Below, piece by piece: positions 26,340 to 35,823 of a DNA stretch of 52,118 bases. The position numbers and the translations under genes are program-made. The first letter of the stretch is position 1; the number at the start of each line of letters is the position of its first letter. This DNA is from Sphingobacterium sp. UBA4616 (GTDB taxonomy: Bacteria; Bacteroidota; Bacteroidia; Sphingobacteriales; Sphingobacteriaceae). Location of the stretch: NCBI GenBank assembly GCA_002386525.1, contig DGIS01000003.1, forward strand, positions 1 to 52,118, in the 5' to 3' direction. Below the pieces are notes generated by a model. It ran no database searches, had not been told where the DNA came from, and saw nothing but the letters and a program-made list of their open reading frames with translations.

Positions 26340-27578
26340 CTATTCAAAATCAGTGTAAAGCAGATACTTTTTACGCATTTGCTTATACGCTTTTAGGTCA
26401 TCGGACCATGACGCACGAATCTGTGCCTCGGATTGACCTGCAAGGATCTGCTTGCGTAATTGATCTGTGCCTGCGAGCTTATCAAAAAATTCAGGCCGTG
26501 CAAAAAAAGTGGATTTATCCGGTGTCTTTTGATAAAAATCCAGTAGATATTTTAAGGTAAATTTTTGACTCGCTGGATCTAAAGCACGTAGGTCTATACC
26601 ATAATTTGTAGCCCCTTTTCCTTCCACATGCTTCGACATACCATGGCGTTCGCCGGGGGTAAACGTAAAAGAACCGTATACCGGATTTGTATATCCTAAA
26701 ACCTGAAAAGGCCAATCTGTACCACGTCCTACCGAAATGTCAGTCCCTTCGAAAAGGCACAATGAAAGATATAAACGTACAGACAGTGGATTGGGTAAGC
26801 TTGGCGAGGGAACTACGGGCAAATCATACATTGTTTTGTGATCCCAGTTTTGCACCTTCACAATCTGTATATCCGCCTGGCGCCCATTCTCCAACCAACG
26901 TTCTCCATTGATCATCTGTGCAAGCTCTCCAATAGTCAGACCATGAATCATAGCTATCTTATGCCAAGACACATCGGATTTAAATTTATCGTCATGCCTG
27001 ACAGGACCATCTACTTGATCGCCATTTGGGTTTGGGCGATCTAGAATGATCAGCTTTTTATTATGTTTTGCACAAAGTTCCATGACACGATGCAATGAAG
27101 TGATATAGGTATAAAAACGCGCACCCACATCTTGTAGATCGAAAATCATGACATCAATGGAATTCACAATGGAATCCTGCTTTTTATTGCCGCCATATAA
27201 TGTAAACAAAGGCAAACCTGTTTTCTGATCCACATCATTCCCAAACTTCTCGCCACGTTCAACATTACCACGGAAACCGTGCTCAGGAGCAAAAGCAAAC
27301 TTTAAGTCAACTTTGTTCTCCATCAATACATCAACAACATGCTTTTTATTGGAACCAACAATCGAAGTTTGATTCCCCATAATACCTACCTTCTTACCTT
27401 TTAATTGAGGCAGATATAAATCGAGCTGGTCCGCTCCTGGCAGAATCACATTCTCCGCGGCCCCCGCTACACGTATCCCATTTTCCGCATTGACCTGAGC
27501 AGACTTTAGTGAACTGCCGCAAGAGACAAAACCGGCAATCGAAATCACAAAGGCAAGTTTTAATAAGGTAGTTTTCAT
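26340..27578 (-). CDS. namZ: Exo-beta-N-acetylmuramidase NamZ family (DUF1343, GH171), lipoprotein
   Basis: This is a DUF1343 protein, the family that contains the exo-beta-N-acetylmuramidase NamZ (GH171), which removes MurNAc from non-reducing ends of peptide-free peptidoglycan strands. Lipobox FVSC gives a lipidated Cys around residue 20. The Rossmann-like N-terminal domain has KKVGIMGNQTSIVG and the conserved FAPEHGFRG motif near residue 100, then IDVMIFDLQDVGARFYTYITSLH and ILDRPNPNGDQVDGP. These are diagnostic for DUF1343. Two adjacent ATGs (27581, 27578) are possible starts. It heads the operon with susC1 and susD1, giving the transport pair its likely purpose. Exact specificity (MurNAc-GlcNAc or muropeptide) is unproven. 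Confidence 0.88.
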   Translation of the reverse strand: MKTTLLKLAFVISIAGFVSCGSSLKSAQVNAENGIRVAGAAENVILPGADQLDLYLPQLKGKKVGIMGNQTSIVGSNKKHVVDVLMENKVDLKFAFAPEHGFRGNVERGEKFGNDVDQKTGLPLFTLYGGNKKQDSIVNSIDVMIFDLQDVGARFYTYITSLHRVMELCAKHNKKLIILDRPNPNGDQVDGPVRHDDKFKSDVSWHKIAMIHGLTIGELAQMINGERWLENGRQADIQIVKVQNWDHKTMYDLPVVPSPSLPNPLSVRLYLSLCLFEGTDISVGRGTDWPFQVLGYTNPVYGSFTFTPGERHGMSKHVEGKGATNYGIDLRALDPASQKFTLKYLLDFYQKTPDKSTFFARPEFFDKLAGTDQLRKQILAGQSEAQIRASWSDDLKAYKQMRKKYLLYTDFE

Positions 27579-27581
27579 CAT

Positions 27582-28187
27582 AAATAGACTTTTAGCTCAT
27601 GCAGAAATGCAGTTTTATGCATGAATAATTGAAAATCAGGATAAAAGTAAGTAGAAGTTTTCGTTTTTAAAACAAAACTTGTCACAAAAACGCAAAAGAA
27701 AGTAAGTGTTCACTTTTTCTCAAAGTTAAAAATGGAATAAAGCCATCAATTATGAATCACCGCACAGCCACTAAAAATATGAGTTAAACAGTAGAATTAC
27801 AACCATTTAAAGAAATATCTCAATATTAAATTCATTATGACGTCGCGGGATAAAAATACGAACAAGTAACAAACACATTATTTTTAAAACAGCACGCATA
27901 ACACGCATAAATCAGTATTAGAAAGCAACTAAAACATTGGCTATCAAACCACCAAATTGCCATTCAGCAAAAAACTGCAACTATTTTATTACCTCACCAC
28001 CCTGCCGCTATTGGCGGCAACGCCTGCGTGCCTCTATAATCTTTTACCCCAAAAAGCCAACGAACACATCGACTATTTCAGCGCCCAAGATTTACGACCG
28101 TCTGAGCCTTGCATAAATTCCATATCATGCAAAAGGGCTTTCGGATATCTCTTCCAAAAGCCCTTATGCATGCTATTTAGATAGAAA
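27582..28187. other. Intergenic region upstream of namZ
   Basis: This 606-base stretch has no convincing gene. It holds GCATAAAA-type motifs at 27613-27620 (inside TTTTATGCATGAA) and 27904-27911. A TACTTTTA element on the minus strand (27649-27642) is one mismatch from the -7 consensus, with CAAAA 23 bases further upstream. There is a GC-rich 6-bp hairpin at 28003-28019, and the terminator of the next operon lies at 28133-28165. Confidence 0.5.
28133..28165 (-). terminator. Intrinsic terminator after the phosphodiester glycosidase gene
   Basis: Arms AAGGGCTTT (28133-28141) and AAAGCCCTT (28157-28165) form a 9-bp stem. A few further pairs inside (GGA/TCC) extend it. Read on the minus strand it is followed by TTTT. 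It closes the susC2-susD2-DUF4397-glycosidase operon. Confidence 0.8.
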
Positions 28188-29189
28188 CTATTTTACCACA
28201 AAACCAATACCATTGGCACTAGAACCACCTGCAGCTGCTACCGGTTTATTGACCACTTTCCAGCTTACTCCGCCGGTCTGCGCGTCATTTTCTATGCGTT
28301 GCACCATTACGGATGCAGCTCCACCATTTGTAACAAAAGCATCAGAAGCTCCGATTGATTGCATAATCTTTCCTAAATCATTATAGGTAATACCAACGGA
28401 AAAAGCATTCGTACCACCATCCACCACAACAGCATACAAATAATTTTTATCAGCACTGATTCCCACGGCTGTATTCGCCTGTACCGTTGTTGCCGTCGAA
28501 GCCACAGTAGCACCTTTATATAACAGCCATGTACCCCCAGACACCAATGACGCAAGATCATTTAAATTATATGCGTCCATCGACGATGATTCCGATGGTT
28601 TATTGCCTACAAAAACAGAGCCGTCCTTTTTCACCCCCAAGAAGGGCCTTGTATTTGATGTCGCTGTCGTGGTGGTCGTTTTCAACAGTCGACTTCTAAA
28701 GATGAACGAACCTGTCGGCGCCGAAGAGGTTACGACATCTCCATTGATTGCTGCTATTACTTTACCTCCAGAACGGCCTTCATTATATTTAGCCATATCT
28801 GCCATAGTCTGCACCGTAAATAGATAATCATCGAAAGGACTTAGTGCTGCCACCTTTACATTAGACTTCGAAAGATCCACCTCTAAAATCTGCATACTCA
28901 TGGCCTGATTTAATTTATTCACATAACGAACATGCGTACGCTTTATTCCATTTGCAAGGGTTGTCGTAGAATCCAGCTTAAAAATTGAGATAATATCCGT
29001 TTTGTCCATAATCTTTTTTATGAGCGTACCGATCTCATTGTCAGGCGGTATCACTTCCGGAGTAGTCACCACAGGCTCTTTTTGCTCAAATACAGGATAA
29101 TCATCCCGCTGTTTACAGGCCACCAGCGAAAGGAGCAAGTAAAACGATGCAGTTATACACAGTTTATTTCTATATTTTTTATTTTTCAT
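28188..29189 (-). CDS. Phosphodiester glycosidase (NAGPA domain) lipoprotein
   Basis: This is a 333-residue lipoprotein (lipobox SLVAC) with a C-terminal phosphodiester-glycosidase (NAGPA/DUF2233) domain. The lysosomal prototype hydrolyses GlcNAc-alpha-1-phospho-6-mannose. Domain landmarks are VKVAALSPFDD, AAINGDVVTSSAPTGSFIFR (family AxNGGFF region), QANTAVGISADKNYLYAVVVDG, and IGASDAFVTNGGAASVMV (family NLDGGGSS). The usual Arg of RTAxGI is Asn here, and the Asp of LDGGGS is Asn, so activity may be altered. It is the last gene of the susC2 operon, two bases after DUF4397. It is probably anchored in the outer membrane; the substrate is not known. Confidence 0.82.
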   Translation of the reverse strand: MKNKKYRNKLCITASFYLLLSLVACKQRDDYPVFEQKEPVVTTPEVIPPDNEIGTLIKKIMDKTDIISIFKLDSTTTLANGIKRTHVRYVNKLNQAMSMQILEVDLSKSNVKVAALSPFDDYLFTVQTMADMAKYNEGRSGGKVIAAINGDVVTSSAPTGSFIFRSRLLKTTTTTATSNTRPFLGVKKDGSVFVGNKPSESSSMDAYNLNDLASLVSGGTWLLYKGATVASTATTVQANTAVGISADKNYLYAVVVDGGTNAFSVGITYNDLGKIMQSIGASDAFVTNGGAASVMVQRIENDAQTGGVSWKVVNKPVAAAGGSSANGIGFVVK

Positions 29190-29191
29190 GA

Positions 29192-29995
29192 CTATCGAAT
29201 TAAGAAAAATGAAACATAAGGTTTCATGATGGTAGATGTAAAACCTTCGTACCCCAGCGCATAGACAGTATATGATCTTCGGTCCAAAATCGCACCGGCA
29301 TTTGAATAAGAAGCTAATACCGAAGCGTTTGTGATAGGCGATCCTGCCCGACGTATCTTCCAGGTACGGGTTGTGATACGATTTAACTCAAAATACGGAC
29401 TAGTCTCCAAATACTTCACATTTTTAGCGACCAATGAGTCCTGTGTTGGCTCAGAGGATGTTACGGCAGCACCATAATAGAGATCTATAGCTTCCACATT
29501 AGGCATTAGATTTGTAAAACGGTAGCGCGCCTGTGTACTATCTGGACGCGTTAAATCTTCTTCATTCAAAATCATTCTTGTATTTTTTGCAGTATCCGTC
29601 ACATGCAGCGTATAACGCTTACCCGCCTCAAACTTCACCGTAGATTGGTATAATATGATGGAATCCAAACCACTATCCGTCTTATAAGGCAATCCAACCT
29701 GCACATTAACAGAACCCGATTTCCATTTCAGAAAGTCCGGACGAGAATCACCACGGGTATTATAACCGCCGCCTGGAAAAGGCTCTCTGCCCCGGATAAG
29801 CGGAGTAACGCGCTGGCCATCAAACTTTACATACATATAACGATCGTCTGGATAAACAGAAGCCATGTTGATTTTAACAATTGCATCGTCTGCCCCCATA
29901 AATTCCACATCGCCAAAATTCTGTATGGCTTTATCACAAGAATAAAAACCAAAAAGAAACAAGCAGGCACCTAATATAATTTTCAAACTTTTCAT
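29192..29995 (-). CDS. DUF4397-containing surface lipoprotein
   Basis: This is a 267-residue lipoprotein with lipobox FYSC (lipid Cys near residue 20). It has two Ig-like beta-rich modules resembling DUF4397: the first through VYPDDRYMYVKFDGQRVTPL and VNVQVGLPYKTD, the second from RYRFTNLMPNVEAIDLYYGAAVTSSEPTQDSLVAKNVKYLETSPYFEL. DUF4397 modules are common in Bacteroidota surface proteins. In an operon directly behind a SusC/SusD pair this position is often taken by a surface glycan-binding protein, so that is a reasonable guess. No enzymatic motif is visible. Confidence 0.65.
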   Translation of the reverse strand: MKSLKIILGACLFLFGFYSCDKAIQNFGDVEFMGADDAIVKINMASVYPDDRYMYVKFDGQRVTPLIRGREPFPGGGYNTRGDSRPDFLKWKSGSVNVQVGLPYKTDSGLDSIILYQSTVKFEAGKRYTLHVTDTAKNTRMILNEEDLTRPDSTQARYRFTNLMPNVEAIDLYYGAAVTSSEPTQDSLVAKNVKYLETSPYFELNRITTRTWKIRRAGSPITNASVLASYSNAGAILDRRSYTVYALGYEGFTSTIMKPYVSFFLIR

Positions 29996-30013
29996 ACTTT
30001 AATCTTTAATGGA

Positions 30014-31594
30014 TTAATTATCTTTTGTTACAAACCAGGTAGGTTTGGTGACATAATATGGATCCAAGGCTCCCCACTTATCCAACTCTTTTGCATTCCA
30101 CGCATACTCCGAGTTATAACGGGGACGCACCCTATAACAGTAAGCCTGATATTGCAAGCCCGAACCGCTAAGTGACTGATACTGCTTAAAAATATTCGTG
30201 TCGTAATTATACTTGCGCAGATCACACCACTGTTCCAATCCGCCCCAGCCCCATTGTACGATATATTTCTGTCCCATAATATCGGAAAGCATCAGATCAG
30301 CCGAAGTCTGCGGGATTTCACTACTCGTCAAATATGATTTGATCTGCGCTTCACTGATAGCAGTTTCAGCATTGGTATTGATATACTTGTTCACAAAAGT
30401 CATATGCGAGCGAATTGCATTCAGATAAGCTTCATAGGCCTCAGGCAGCGATCCCTTAATAAAAAGAGCCTCCGACTTAACCAACTGCAGTTGTGCATAC
30501 GTCATCAATGGAAAATCGACTTTGTCTCTAAAAATGAATTTTCCTTCATACACACCTCCCACGATCTTACCCAGAACCGAAGGTATAATTGTCGCCGAAT
30601 TGGTTACATTTGGCAGAGCCCCAGAAAAGACCGTATCGGCGGCGTTATCTAAATTCCTATTGATTATTCTTAAAAGGCGCGGGTCACTTGCGACACGTGA
30701 AGGCGCCGTTACGATACCCCTTAGCCCTCCAGATAAATAACTTACAATAGGTTGACCGGCACGGCTATAGTACGTACTCGTATAAACTCCATACAATGGC
30801 CCGACCACACTTGAGGTCTCGGCTTTATCGCCCAAAAACTTAACCGCCGCATCGTCATCATTTGATGCCAACGACTGGTTGACGTAATAAATAACAGAAT
30901 CTGCATATTTTGATTTAAAATCAGGCTTATTCACCAAATGGATATACTGAAGGGCGCGAATACCATAAACAAACTTGCGCCATTTACCCATATCGCCCCG
31001 AAAAAGATTGTCTCCTTTTTCTGAACTCAAATTAGCACTATAATCGAGTGGGCTTTTTTGATCCATATAATACAAAGCAGAATCACACCATACCCTCACC
31101 TGCGCATAAACTTCTTTTTGATCGTCATATTGGAAGCTAAGCTGATCGCGCAAAGCTTCTTTCATAATCACTGGACCATGATAATCCGTAAGCATTTGGT
31201 ACCCCCAGGCCTTAACGGCATAACCTATTGCTGCATACTCGTATTTCTCATTTTCCACGGCATCCCTGATCATATTAGCCAGGTTCCGCCCATGGTTAAA
31301 ATAGACCATTCGCCACATCACTCCACCAACATCACTCTGTAGTCTAAACCCATGCCTTTCCCAAACTTTTGAAGCATCGTCAGCAGAAGCTCCCATAATG
31401 GACTGATTAAACTTATTCATAATGGTCTGATCCTGCGCATAACCGTTTGCCATATGAAATATAATGGGAGCCAACAAAATCTCGGCCTTAACATTTTGTG
31501 GATAAGATGGATTATCATTGATATCCATAAATTTTTTACAACCTGTCATTATCAAAGTCAATAACAACAAAGCCGTGACTATTTTTGCTTTCAT
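30014..31594 (-). CDS. SusD-like lipoprotein, SusD_2 type (SusD2)
   Basis: This is a 526-residue lipoprotein of the SusD_2 family, not the classic RagB type. Lipobox IMTGC is followed by KKFMDINDNPSYPQNVKAEILLAPIIFHMANGYAQD, the standard opening of this group. Later signatures are RLLRIINRNLD, YAQLQLVKSEALFIKGSLPEAYEAYLNAI and IMGQKYIVQWGWGGLEQWCDLRKYNYD. The start is set at MKAKIVTALLLL (31594); the longer reading frame runs into the susC2 coding end. It lies 4 bases after susC2 and 18 before the DUF4397 gene. Confidence 0.9.
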   Translation of the reverse strand: MKAKIVTALLLLTLIMTGCKKFMDINDNPSYPQNVKAEILLAPIIFHMANGYAQDQTIMNKFNQSIMGASADDASKVWERHGFRLQSDVGGVMWRMVYFNHGRNLANMIRDAVENEKYEYAAIGYAVKAWGYQMLTDYHGPVIMKEALRDQLSFQYDDQKEVYAQVRVWCDSALYYMDQKSPLDYSANLSSEKGDNLFRGDMGKWRKFVYGIRALQYIHLVNKPDFKSKYADSVIYYVNQSLASNDDDAAVKFLGDKAETSSVVGPLYGVYTSTYYSRAGQPIVSYLSGGLRGIVTAPSRVASDPRLLRIINRNLDNAADTVFSGALPNVTNSATIIPSVLGKIVGGVYEGKFIFRDKVDFPLMTYAQLQLVKSEALFIKGSLPEAYEAYLNAIRSHMTFVNKYINTNAETAISEAQIKSYLTSSEIPQTSADLMLSDIMGQKYIVQWGWGGLEQWCDLRKYNYDTNIFKQYQSLSGSGLQYQAYCYRVRPRYNSEYAWNAKELDKWGALDPYYVTKPTWFVTKDN

Positions 31595-31598
31595 AATT

Positions 31599-34500
31599 TT
31601 ATAATTGTAGGTTAACGCCAAGGTTGAAGCCCTTCGGTCTGGCCATATTACCAAAATCTATTCCATATCCTCCCATTCCACCTATGCCGGTTGTATTCGA
31701 GTTACTTTCGGGATCCAATCCAGTATAATTTGTAAACATAACGAGGTCAGTAGCTGTAAAAAACGCCTTTAGTGAAGACCTTTCACCTAAGAACCGTGTC
31801 AGTCTTTTTGGCAACCGATAACTTAACGTAATATCACGCAGTCTCATTGTGTAGATATTCCGTTCCACGAACATACCCGGCTCGATATTGGTAAAATAAT
31901 AAGCGGAGGAAGTATATGGTGTTACCGCAATATGGTTGATTGTAGGATTTTCCGAATTCTCCAATCCATCCTTCAAAACACCCCTTATCACCCGCGGATC
32001 TTCTCTATTTAGCGTTTTCGTCGACATACCCAGCGTATACATATTATAATCCAGTCCATTCAATACATCGCCACCTTTACGCCAGTCCCACAAAAATGTC
32101 AGGTACCAATCTTTATAATTGAACTTGTTGACCATCCCCAGCGTAAACTTCGGCAGGCGGTCGGCAATCGGGTAATAGCGGTCTGTCCCAGCGACCGGCA
32201 AACCAGTTGCCGGATCGATCAGTACGTCGCCTTTCGTATTACGCATAAACTGCGTTCCGGAAAGAGCACCCATACTGTAACCAGGCAATACAGCCGAGCG
32301 CACCCCGCTGAGCAGCCAAGTATCCGAATCATACAGTTCCGGCAAATCTTCAGCTAGCGACAACACACGGCCTTTATATTGGGTAAAGTTGAACACAAGG
32401 TTCCAGTTGAAATTATTCTTGACAATCGGATTGAATATTGCCTGAAGCTCGGTACCCACATTTTTGACTTTACCTCCGTTCATCATTTTTAAAACGAAGC
32501 CCGAGCCATAACTCAGTCGGGGCAAAATAATCTGACCATCACTCAGTCTGGAGAAATAACTAAAATCAAAAGAAACAAACTTTTTAAACAAAGAAAATTC
32601 TATCCCAGCCTCAAGCTCATTCGTCATTTCAGCAACGAGTTTATCATTTCCCCCATTGAAACCATAAGCATATCCACCGCCTGTAGAGTACTGAGGCTCA
32701 TAATTCGATTTGATAAAATAAGACCGAAGTGGCCCTTTACCTGTTTTACCTGCTGAAAATCTAATTTTTCCATCTGAAATCACATCCGAGACTGCCTTAA
32801 TTGGATTTAAATCTGTAAAATTAAAGGCCAAAGAAACCGAAGGATATGAGAAATAGGGATCATTCGGCATTAAACGTGATGTCCCATCCAAACGCCCAGA
32901 TAAGGTCAGATACAGCAAAGTTTTATACCCTAATACAGCCTGACCAAAGAATCCGATAGACCGGTAGTTGTTGATGATATTTTTTGCCAGACGCGTCGAC
33001 GCATAGGTATTATTGATACTGTAGAAGTTCGGATCAAAAAAATTAGTTCCGTATTGCGAATCCGTAATTGAGCTTTGATCGCGAATTTCACCACCTAAAA
33101 ACGCACTGATTGAATAATCACCAAAAGTTTTATTGGCCGAAAAACGCGCATTACCGTACAGGATACGCGTATTATTCTGATAAGTACTATACTTACCACC
33201 GGTAGGTGAAGTGGAGGAACCCGAGCCGGAATAGGACTGCGGATGATAAACGCTTTCACCTTTTGTGCTGGAATAATCTATCCCCACAACACCTTCAAAT
33301 CTGAGCCAGGACAATGGTTTATAGGTAAAATTTGAAGAAGCCAGCGTGCGGTTGGTTTTATCGTTGGCAATGTTCCGATACACATCCCAAAAAGGGTTAT
33401 CCAGTTCATTATAAATATCCTTGGTATTTAATACACGATTGCCTTTTTCATCGATCCAATTCCTGACGTCGTAGAGCGGATTAAAGCGCATCAGTGTCAT
33501 TAAATAACCTGTAGTTCCTTTTCTTGCTTTATCATTGTCCGAAAAGATAAAGTTGAAAGAAGTATTCAATTCAAATTTATTTGAAAATTTAGCAGTAGAA
33601 TTTAATCGCGAAGAGAAACGCGTGTAACGTGTATTGGGAACGATACCCGTATTATCATTATATTCATTTGACCAGCGATAGCTTAGATTTTCATTACCAC
33701 CATTAAAGGTTAAGTTATGCTTTTGATTATATCCATGACGAAAGAAATTTTTCACATTATCTTTATGCAACAGCATTTCCTCCTTGTATTTTGGACCTAA
33801 TGCGTAGGAGGATGTACCATCATAATTCCCATTCAACCCTTGCATGTAGGTATACTGCCGTTCAGGAAATTTATTAACAAACTCCATTCTTCCCGAATAG
33901 CTATAATCAACCCCAAATTTACCACTCTTAGCTTTCTTTGTTGTAATAATGATTGCACCTCCAGCACCCGAACTCCCATATAATGCTGTTGCCTCTGGCC
34001 CCTTCATCACGACATAAGTTTCAATATCCGAAGGGTTAATATCCAGTGCCCGATTGGAATAATCCAGATCCCGATTGGCTCCATTCATTGCTAGATCATT
34101 TTCATTGACTGTCGAATTGTTAATCGGCACGCCATCGACAACAATCAATGCATTATTATCCCCTGAAATAGAGGCAAAACCCCGAAGCACGATTTGAGCC
34201 GAGGCGCCGGGCATACCCGACGTACTGTTAATGGACAAGCCCGGTACACGTCCTTGCAAGCCTTGAAAAAAACCTTCCCGCTGTGTATCCGAAACATCCT
34301 CTCCGCTAACTTTCGGTGTAGAATAACCCAAGGATTTTTTTGACCGCTCAATACCCATCGCTGTTACCACAACTTCATCTAGGGATGCATTATTCTCTTG
34401 GAGAACAACATTGATGACTGACCGGCCATTTACCGCAACTTCCTGCGATTGATACCCCACATATCGGAATACCAAAGACGCACCTTCAGAAACTGTTATC

Positions 34501-34676
34501 TTGTAATTACCTTGACTATTCGTCGCTGCCTGCCCCCCTTTTCCAGTCTCCCGCACGGTAACTCCAGCCAAACCGGCTCCACTTGCACTGGTCACTCTGC
34601 CGGCAATATTTTTTTGTGCTAGGGCAGCACCACAAAAACATAGTAAACCCAAAAAAATGAGCAAACTCCTTTTCAT
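31599..34676 (-). CDS. SusC/RagA family TonB-linked outer-membrane transporter (SusC2)
   Basis: This is a 1025-residue TonB-dependent transporter. The signal peptide (to AALAQ, about residue 20) is followed by the beta-sandwich IAGRVTSASGAGLAGVTVRETG. Then come LDEVVVTAMGIERSKKSLGYS and the plug with YVVMKGPEATALYGSSGAGGAIIITTKK. The VVVTAMGI opening is the form that pairs with SusD_2 lipoproteins, matching its partner. The barrel ends GFNLGVNLQL. It heads a four-gene operon with susD2, a DUF4397 lipoprotein and a phosphodiester glycosidase, so a phosphodiester-bearing or cell-wall glycan is a plausible ligand, by inference only. Confidence 0.93.
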   Translation of the reverse strand: MKRSLLIFLGLLCFCGAALAQKNIAGRVTSASGAGLAGVTVRETGKGGQAATNSQGNYKITVSEGASLVFRYVGYQSQEVAVNGRSVINVVLQENNASLDEVVVTAMGIERSKKSLGYSTPKVSGEDVSDTQREGFFQGLQGRVPGLSINSTSGMPGASAQIVLRGFASISGDNNALIVVDGVPINNSTVNENDLAMNGANRDLDYSNRALDINPSDIETYVVMKGPEATALYGSSGAGGAIIITTKKAKSGKFGVDYSYSGRMEFVNKFPERQYTYMQGLNGNYDGTSSYALGPKYKEEMLLHKDNVKNFFRHGYNQKHNLTFNGGNENLSYRWSNEYNDNTGIVPNTRYTRFSSRLNSTAKFSNKFELNTSFNFIFSDNDKARKGTTGYLMTLMRFNPLYDVRNWIDEKGNRVLNTKDIYNELDNPFWDVYRNIANDKTNRTLASSNFTYKPLSWLRFEGVVGIDYSSTKGESVYHPQSYSGSGSSTSPTGGKYSTYQNNTRILYGNARFSANKTFGDYSISAFLGGEIRDQSSITDSQYGTNFFDPNFYSINNTYASTRLAKNIINNYRSIGFFGQAVLGYKTLLYLTLSGRLDGTSRLMPNDPYFSYPSVSLAFNFTDLNPIKAVSDVISDGKIRFSAGKTGKGPLRSYFIKSNYEPQYSTGGGYAYGFNGGNDKLVAEMTNELEAGIEFSLFKKFVSFDFSYFSRLSDGQIILPRLSYGSGFVLKMMNGGKVKNVGTELQAIFNPIVKNNFNWNLVFNFTQYKGRVLSLAEDLPELYDSDTWLLSGVRSAVLPGYSMGALSGTQFMRNTKGDVLIDPATGLPVAGTDRYYPIADRLPKFTLGMVNKFNYKDWYLTFLWDWRKGGDVLNGLDYNMYTLGMSTKTLNREDPRVIRGVLKDGLENSENPTINHIAVTPYTSSAYYFTNIEPGMFVERNIYTMRLRDITLSYRLPKRLTRFLGERSSLKAFFTATDLVMFTNYTGLDPESNSNTTGIGGMGGYGIDFGNMARPKGFNLGVNLQL

Positions 34677-35074
34677 AATTTTAAATTTTAATTCATTAGA
34701 TCAATTCGGTTTTAAATAGGTTGCACCGTAACCTAGTACGGTAACAAAACGCAAAATACGCACATTATTTGTTCATAAGCAGCTGCTATTTTTAGGTAAA
34801 AATATTGGTTTGTTCTTCTTTTCACCTCTAATATAGCACAAAAATGCAAAACATAAGCTATTATTTTCATTTTGTTCGCATAAAGTCAAGCACATAACTC
34901 ATAAAAACGAATAACAAAGCAAAAAAAAAGACAATTCGGAAAAGTAGAAGCCGCAGATTGGAGCCATTTCATGGAATTCATTCTTAAAACCGAGAATAGT
35001 ATGAGCGACACCATTAAGTAACAAAACGCAACAAGTGGCAATAACATTAAAAATTCTCAAAACAAAAAAAGAGA
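34677..35074. other. Intergenic region upstream of susC2
   Basis: This roughly 400-base stretch has no supported gene. It holds an inverted repeat ACCGTA-N6-TACGGT (34725-34742), a GCATAAA site at 34878-34884, CATAAAAACG at about 34900, and a 14-mer GTAACAAAACGCAA found twice (34741-34754 and 35018-35031). No full promoter consensus was found on the minus strand. The amidase terminator lies at its far end. Confidence 0.5.
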
Positions 35075-35090
35075 CTAGGGTAGTCTCTTT
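35068..35090 (-). terminator. Intrinsic terminator overlapping the amidase stop codon
   Basis: Perfect 10-bp arms AAAGAGACTA (35068-35077) and TAGTCTCTTT (35081-35090) with a 3-nt loop, followed by seven T on the minus strand. The last codons and the TAG stop of the amidase gene are inside the stem. Confidence 0.85.
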
Positions 35091-35722
35091 AATTTTAAAT
35101 CATTCAGCTCTGACCGCAATTCATTCATGAATTTATCGCCCGGATCGTCTTTACCTGTAATATAATTTGGATCTGTCTCTTTCCACCAACTTGTTTTTTT
35201 GAAACGCTGATATTCATGGTGTCCCAAAACAAATTCTATCGGGTATTTTTTGCTGAGATAGCGAATCAGTTCTTCATTAGCTTTCAGTTGTGCATTGGTT
35301 AGTGGAAACTGACGGCTACCGATATTCTCGATACCGATCGCACAATAGTTGAGCCCTATTGTATGTCGCGCAAAGATAGAATCGGGCAAAAATTGGTAAA
35401 TAGTGCCATCACGATCAATGACAAATTGGGAAGATACATTCAAAGCACTTGCTTTGGTCAGCTCAGGTCTTCCCGGCAATTTCACCGGATTGAAAGTGTT
35501 GAATGTTGCTTTCACACTATTGTTTGCAGTCCAGTGCACAACAATCATTTTAGGATGAATAATCGGGGCTGACTGGGTCAGACCATGTCTATTTTTCAAA
35601 TAATCCAAGGAAAGCTGTATTCGTTCCTGATTCCAAGTAATTGGTTTTTGAATGATCTTGGGAGATTGGGCGAACAACATCGCCGCCACGAGGCAATTAA
35701 CAACTAACAGAATAGATCTCAT
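35075..35722 (-). CDS. N-acetylmuramoyl-L-alanine amidase (Amidase_2), exported
   Basis: This is a 215-residue zinc amidase that cuts the MurNAc-L-Ala bond and frees glycan from stem peptides. The signal peptide ends near residue 19 (LFAQS). Zinc ligands are His63 in MIVVHWTA, a second histidine in FVLGHHEYQ (168/169) and Asp193 in KDDPGD. GIENIG has the conserved Glu131, and the FARHTIGLN stretch with His120 lines the cleft. WWKETDPN matches the amidase signature KxDPG-type end. Removing peptides would make the chain suitable for NamZ, which acts on peptide-free glycan. It is a single-gene unit with its own terminator. Confidence 0.92.
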   Translation of the reverse strand: MRSILLVVNCLVAAMLFAQSPKIIQKPITWNQERIQLSLDYLKNRHGLTQSAPIIHPKMIVVHWTANNSVKATFNTFNPVKLPGRPELTKASALNVSSQFVIDRDGTIYQFLPDSIFARHTIGLNYCAIGIENIGSRQFPLTNAQLKANEELIRYLSKKYPIEFVLGHHEYQRFKKTSWWKETDPNYITGKDDPGDKFMNELRSELNDLKLKRLP

Positions 35723-35773
35723 TATACAAATCTAACAAATTAAAAATTTAGGTCAGTAATCATGCTATTGAAA

Positions 35774-35802
35774 AAGGCCTGAAGGATATACCTTCAAGCC
35801 TT
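35774..35802 (-). terminator. Intrinsic terminator after susD3
   Basis: Twelve-base arms (35774-35785 and 35791-35802) pair with one mismatch around a 5-nt loop, and a T run follows on the minus strand. It lies 22 bases past the susD3 stop and separates it from the amidase gene. Confidence 0.8.
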
Positions 35803-35823
35803 AAAAAACATTCGTTTATACAC

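Noticed and set aside
28003..28019. GC-rich hairpin as an RNA gene
   Set aside because: Only a 6-bp stem in isolation; no flanking structure or promoter supports an RNA.
27957..28184. 75-residue frame on the plus strand with a hydrophobic segment
   Set aside because: It starts at TTG, runs through the terminator of the opposite operon, and has no recognisable domain.
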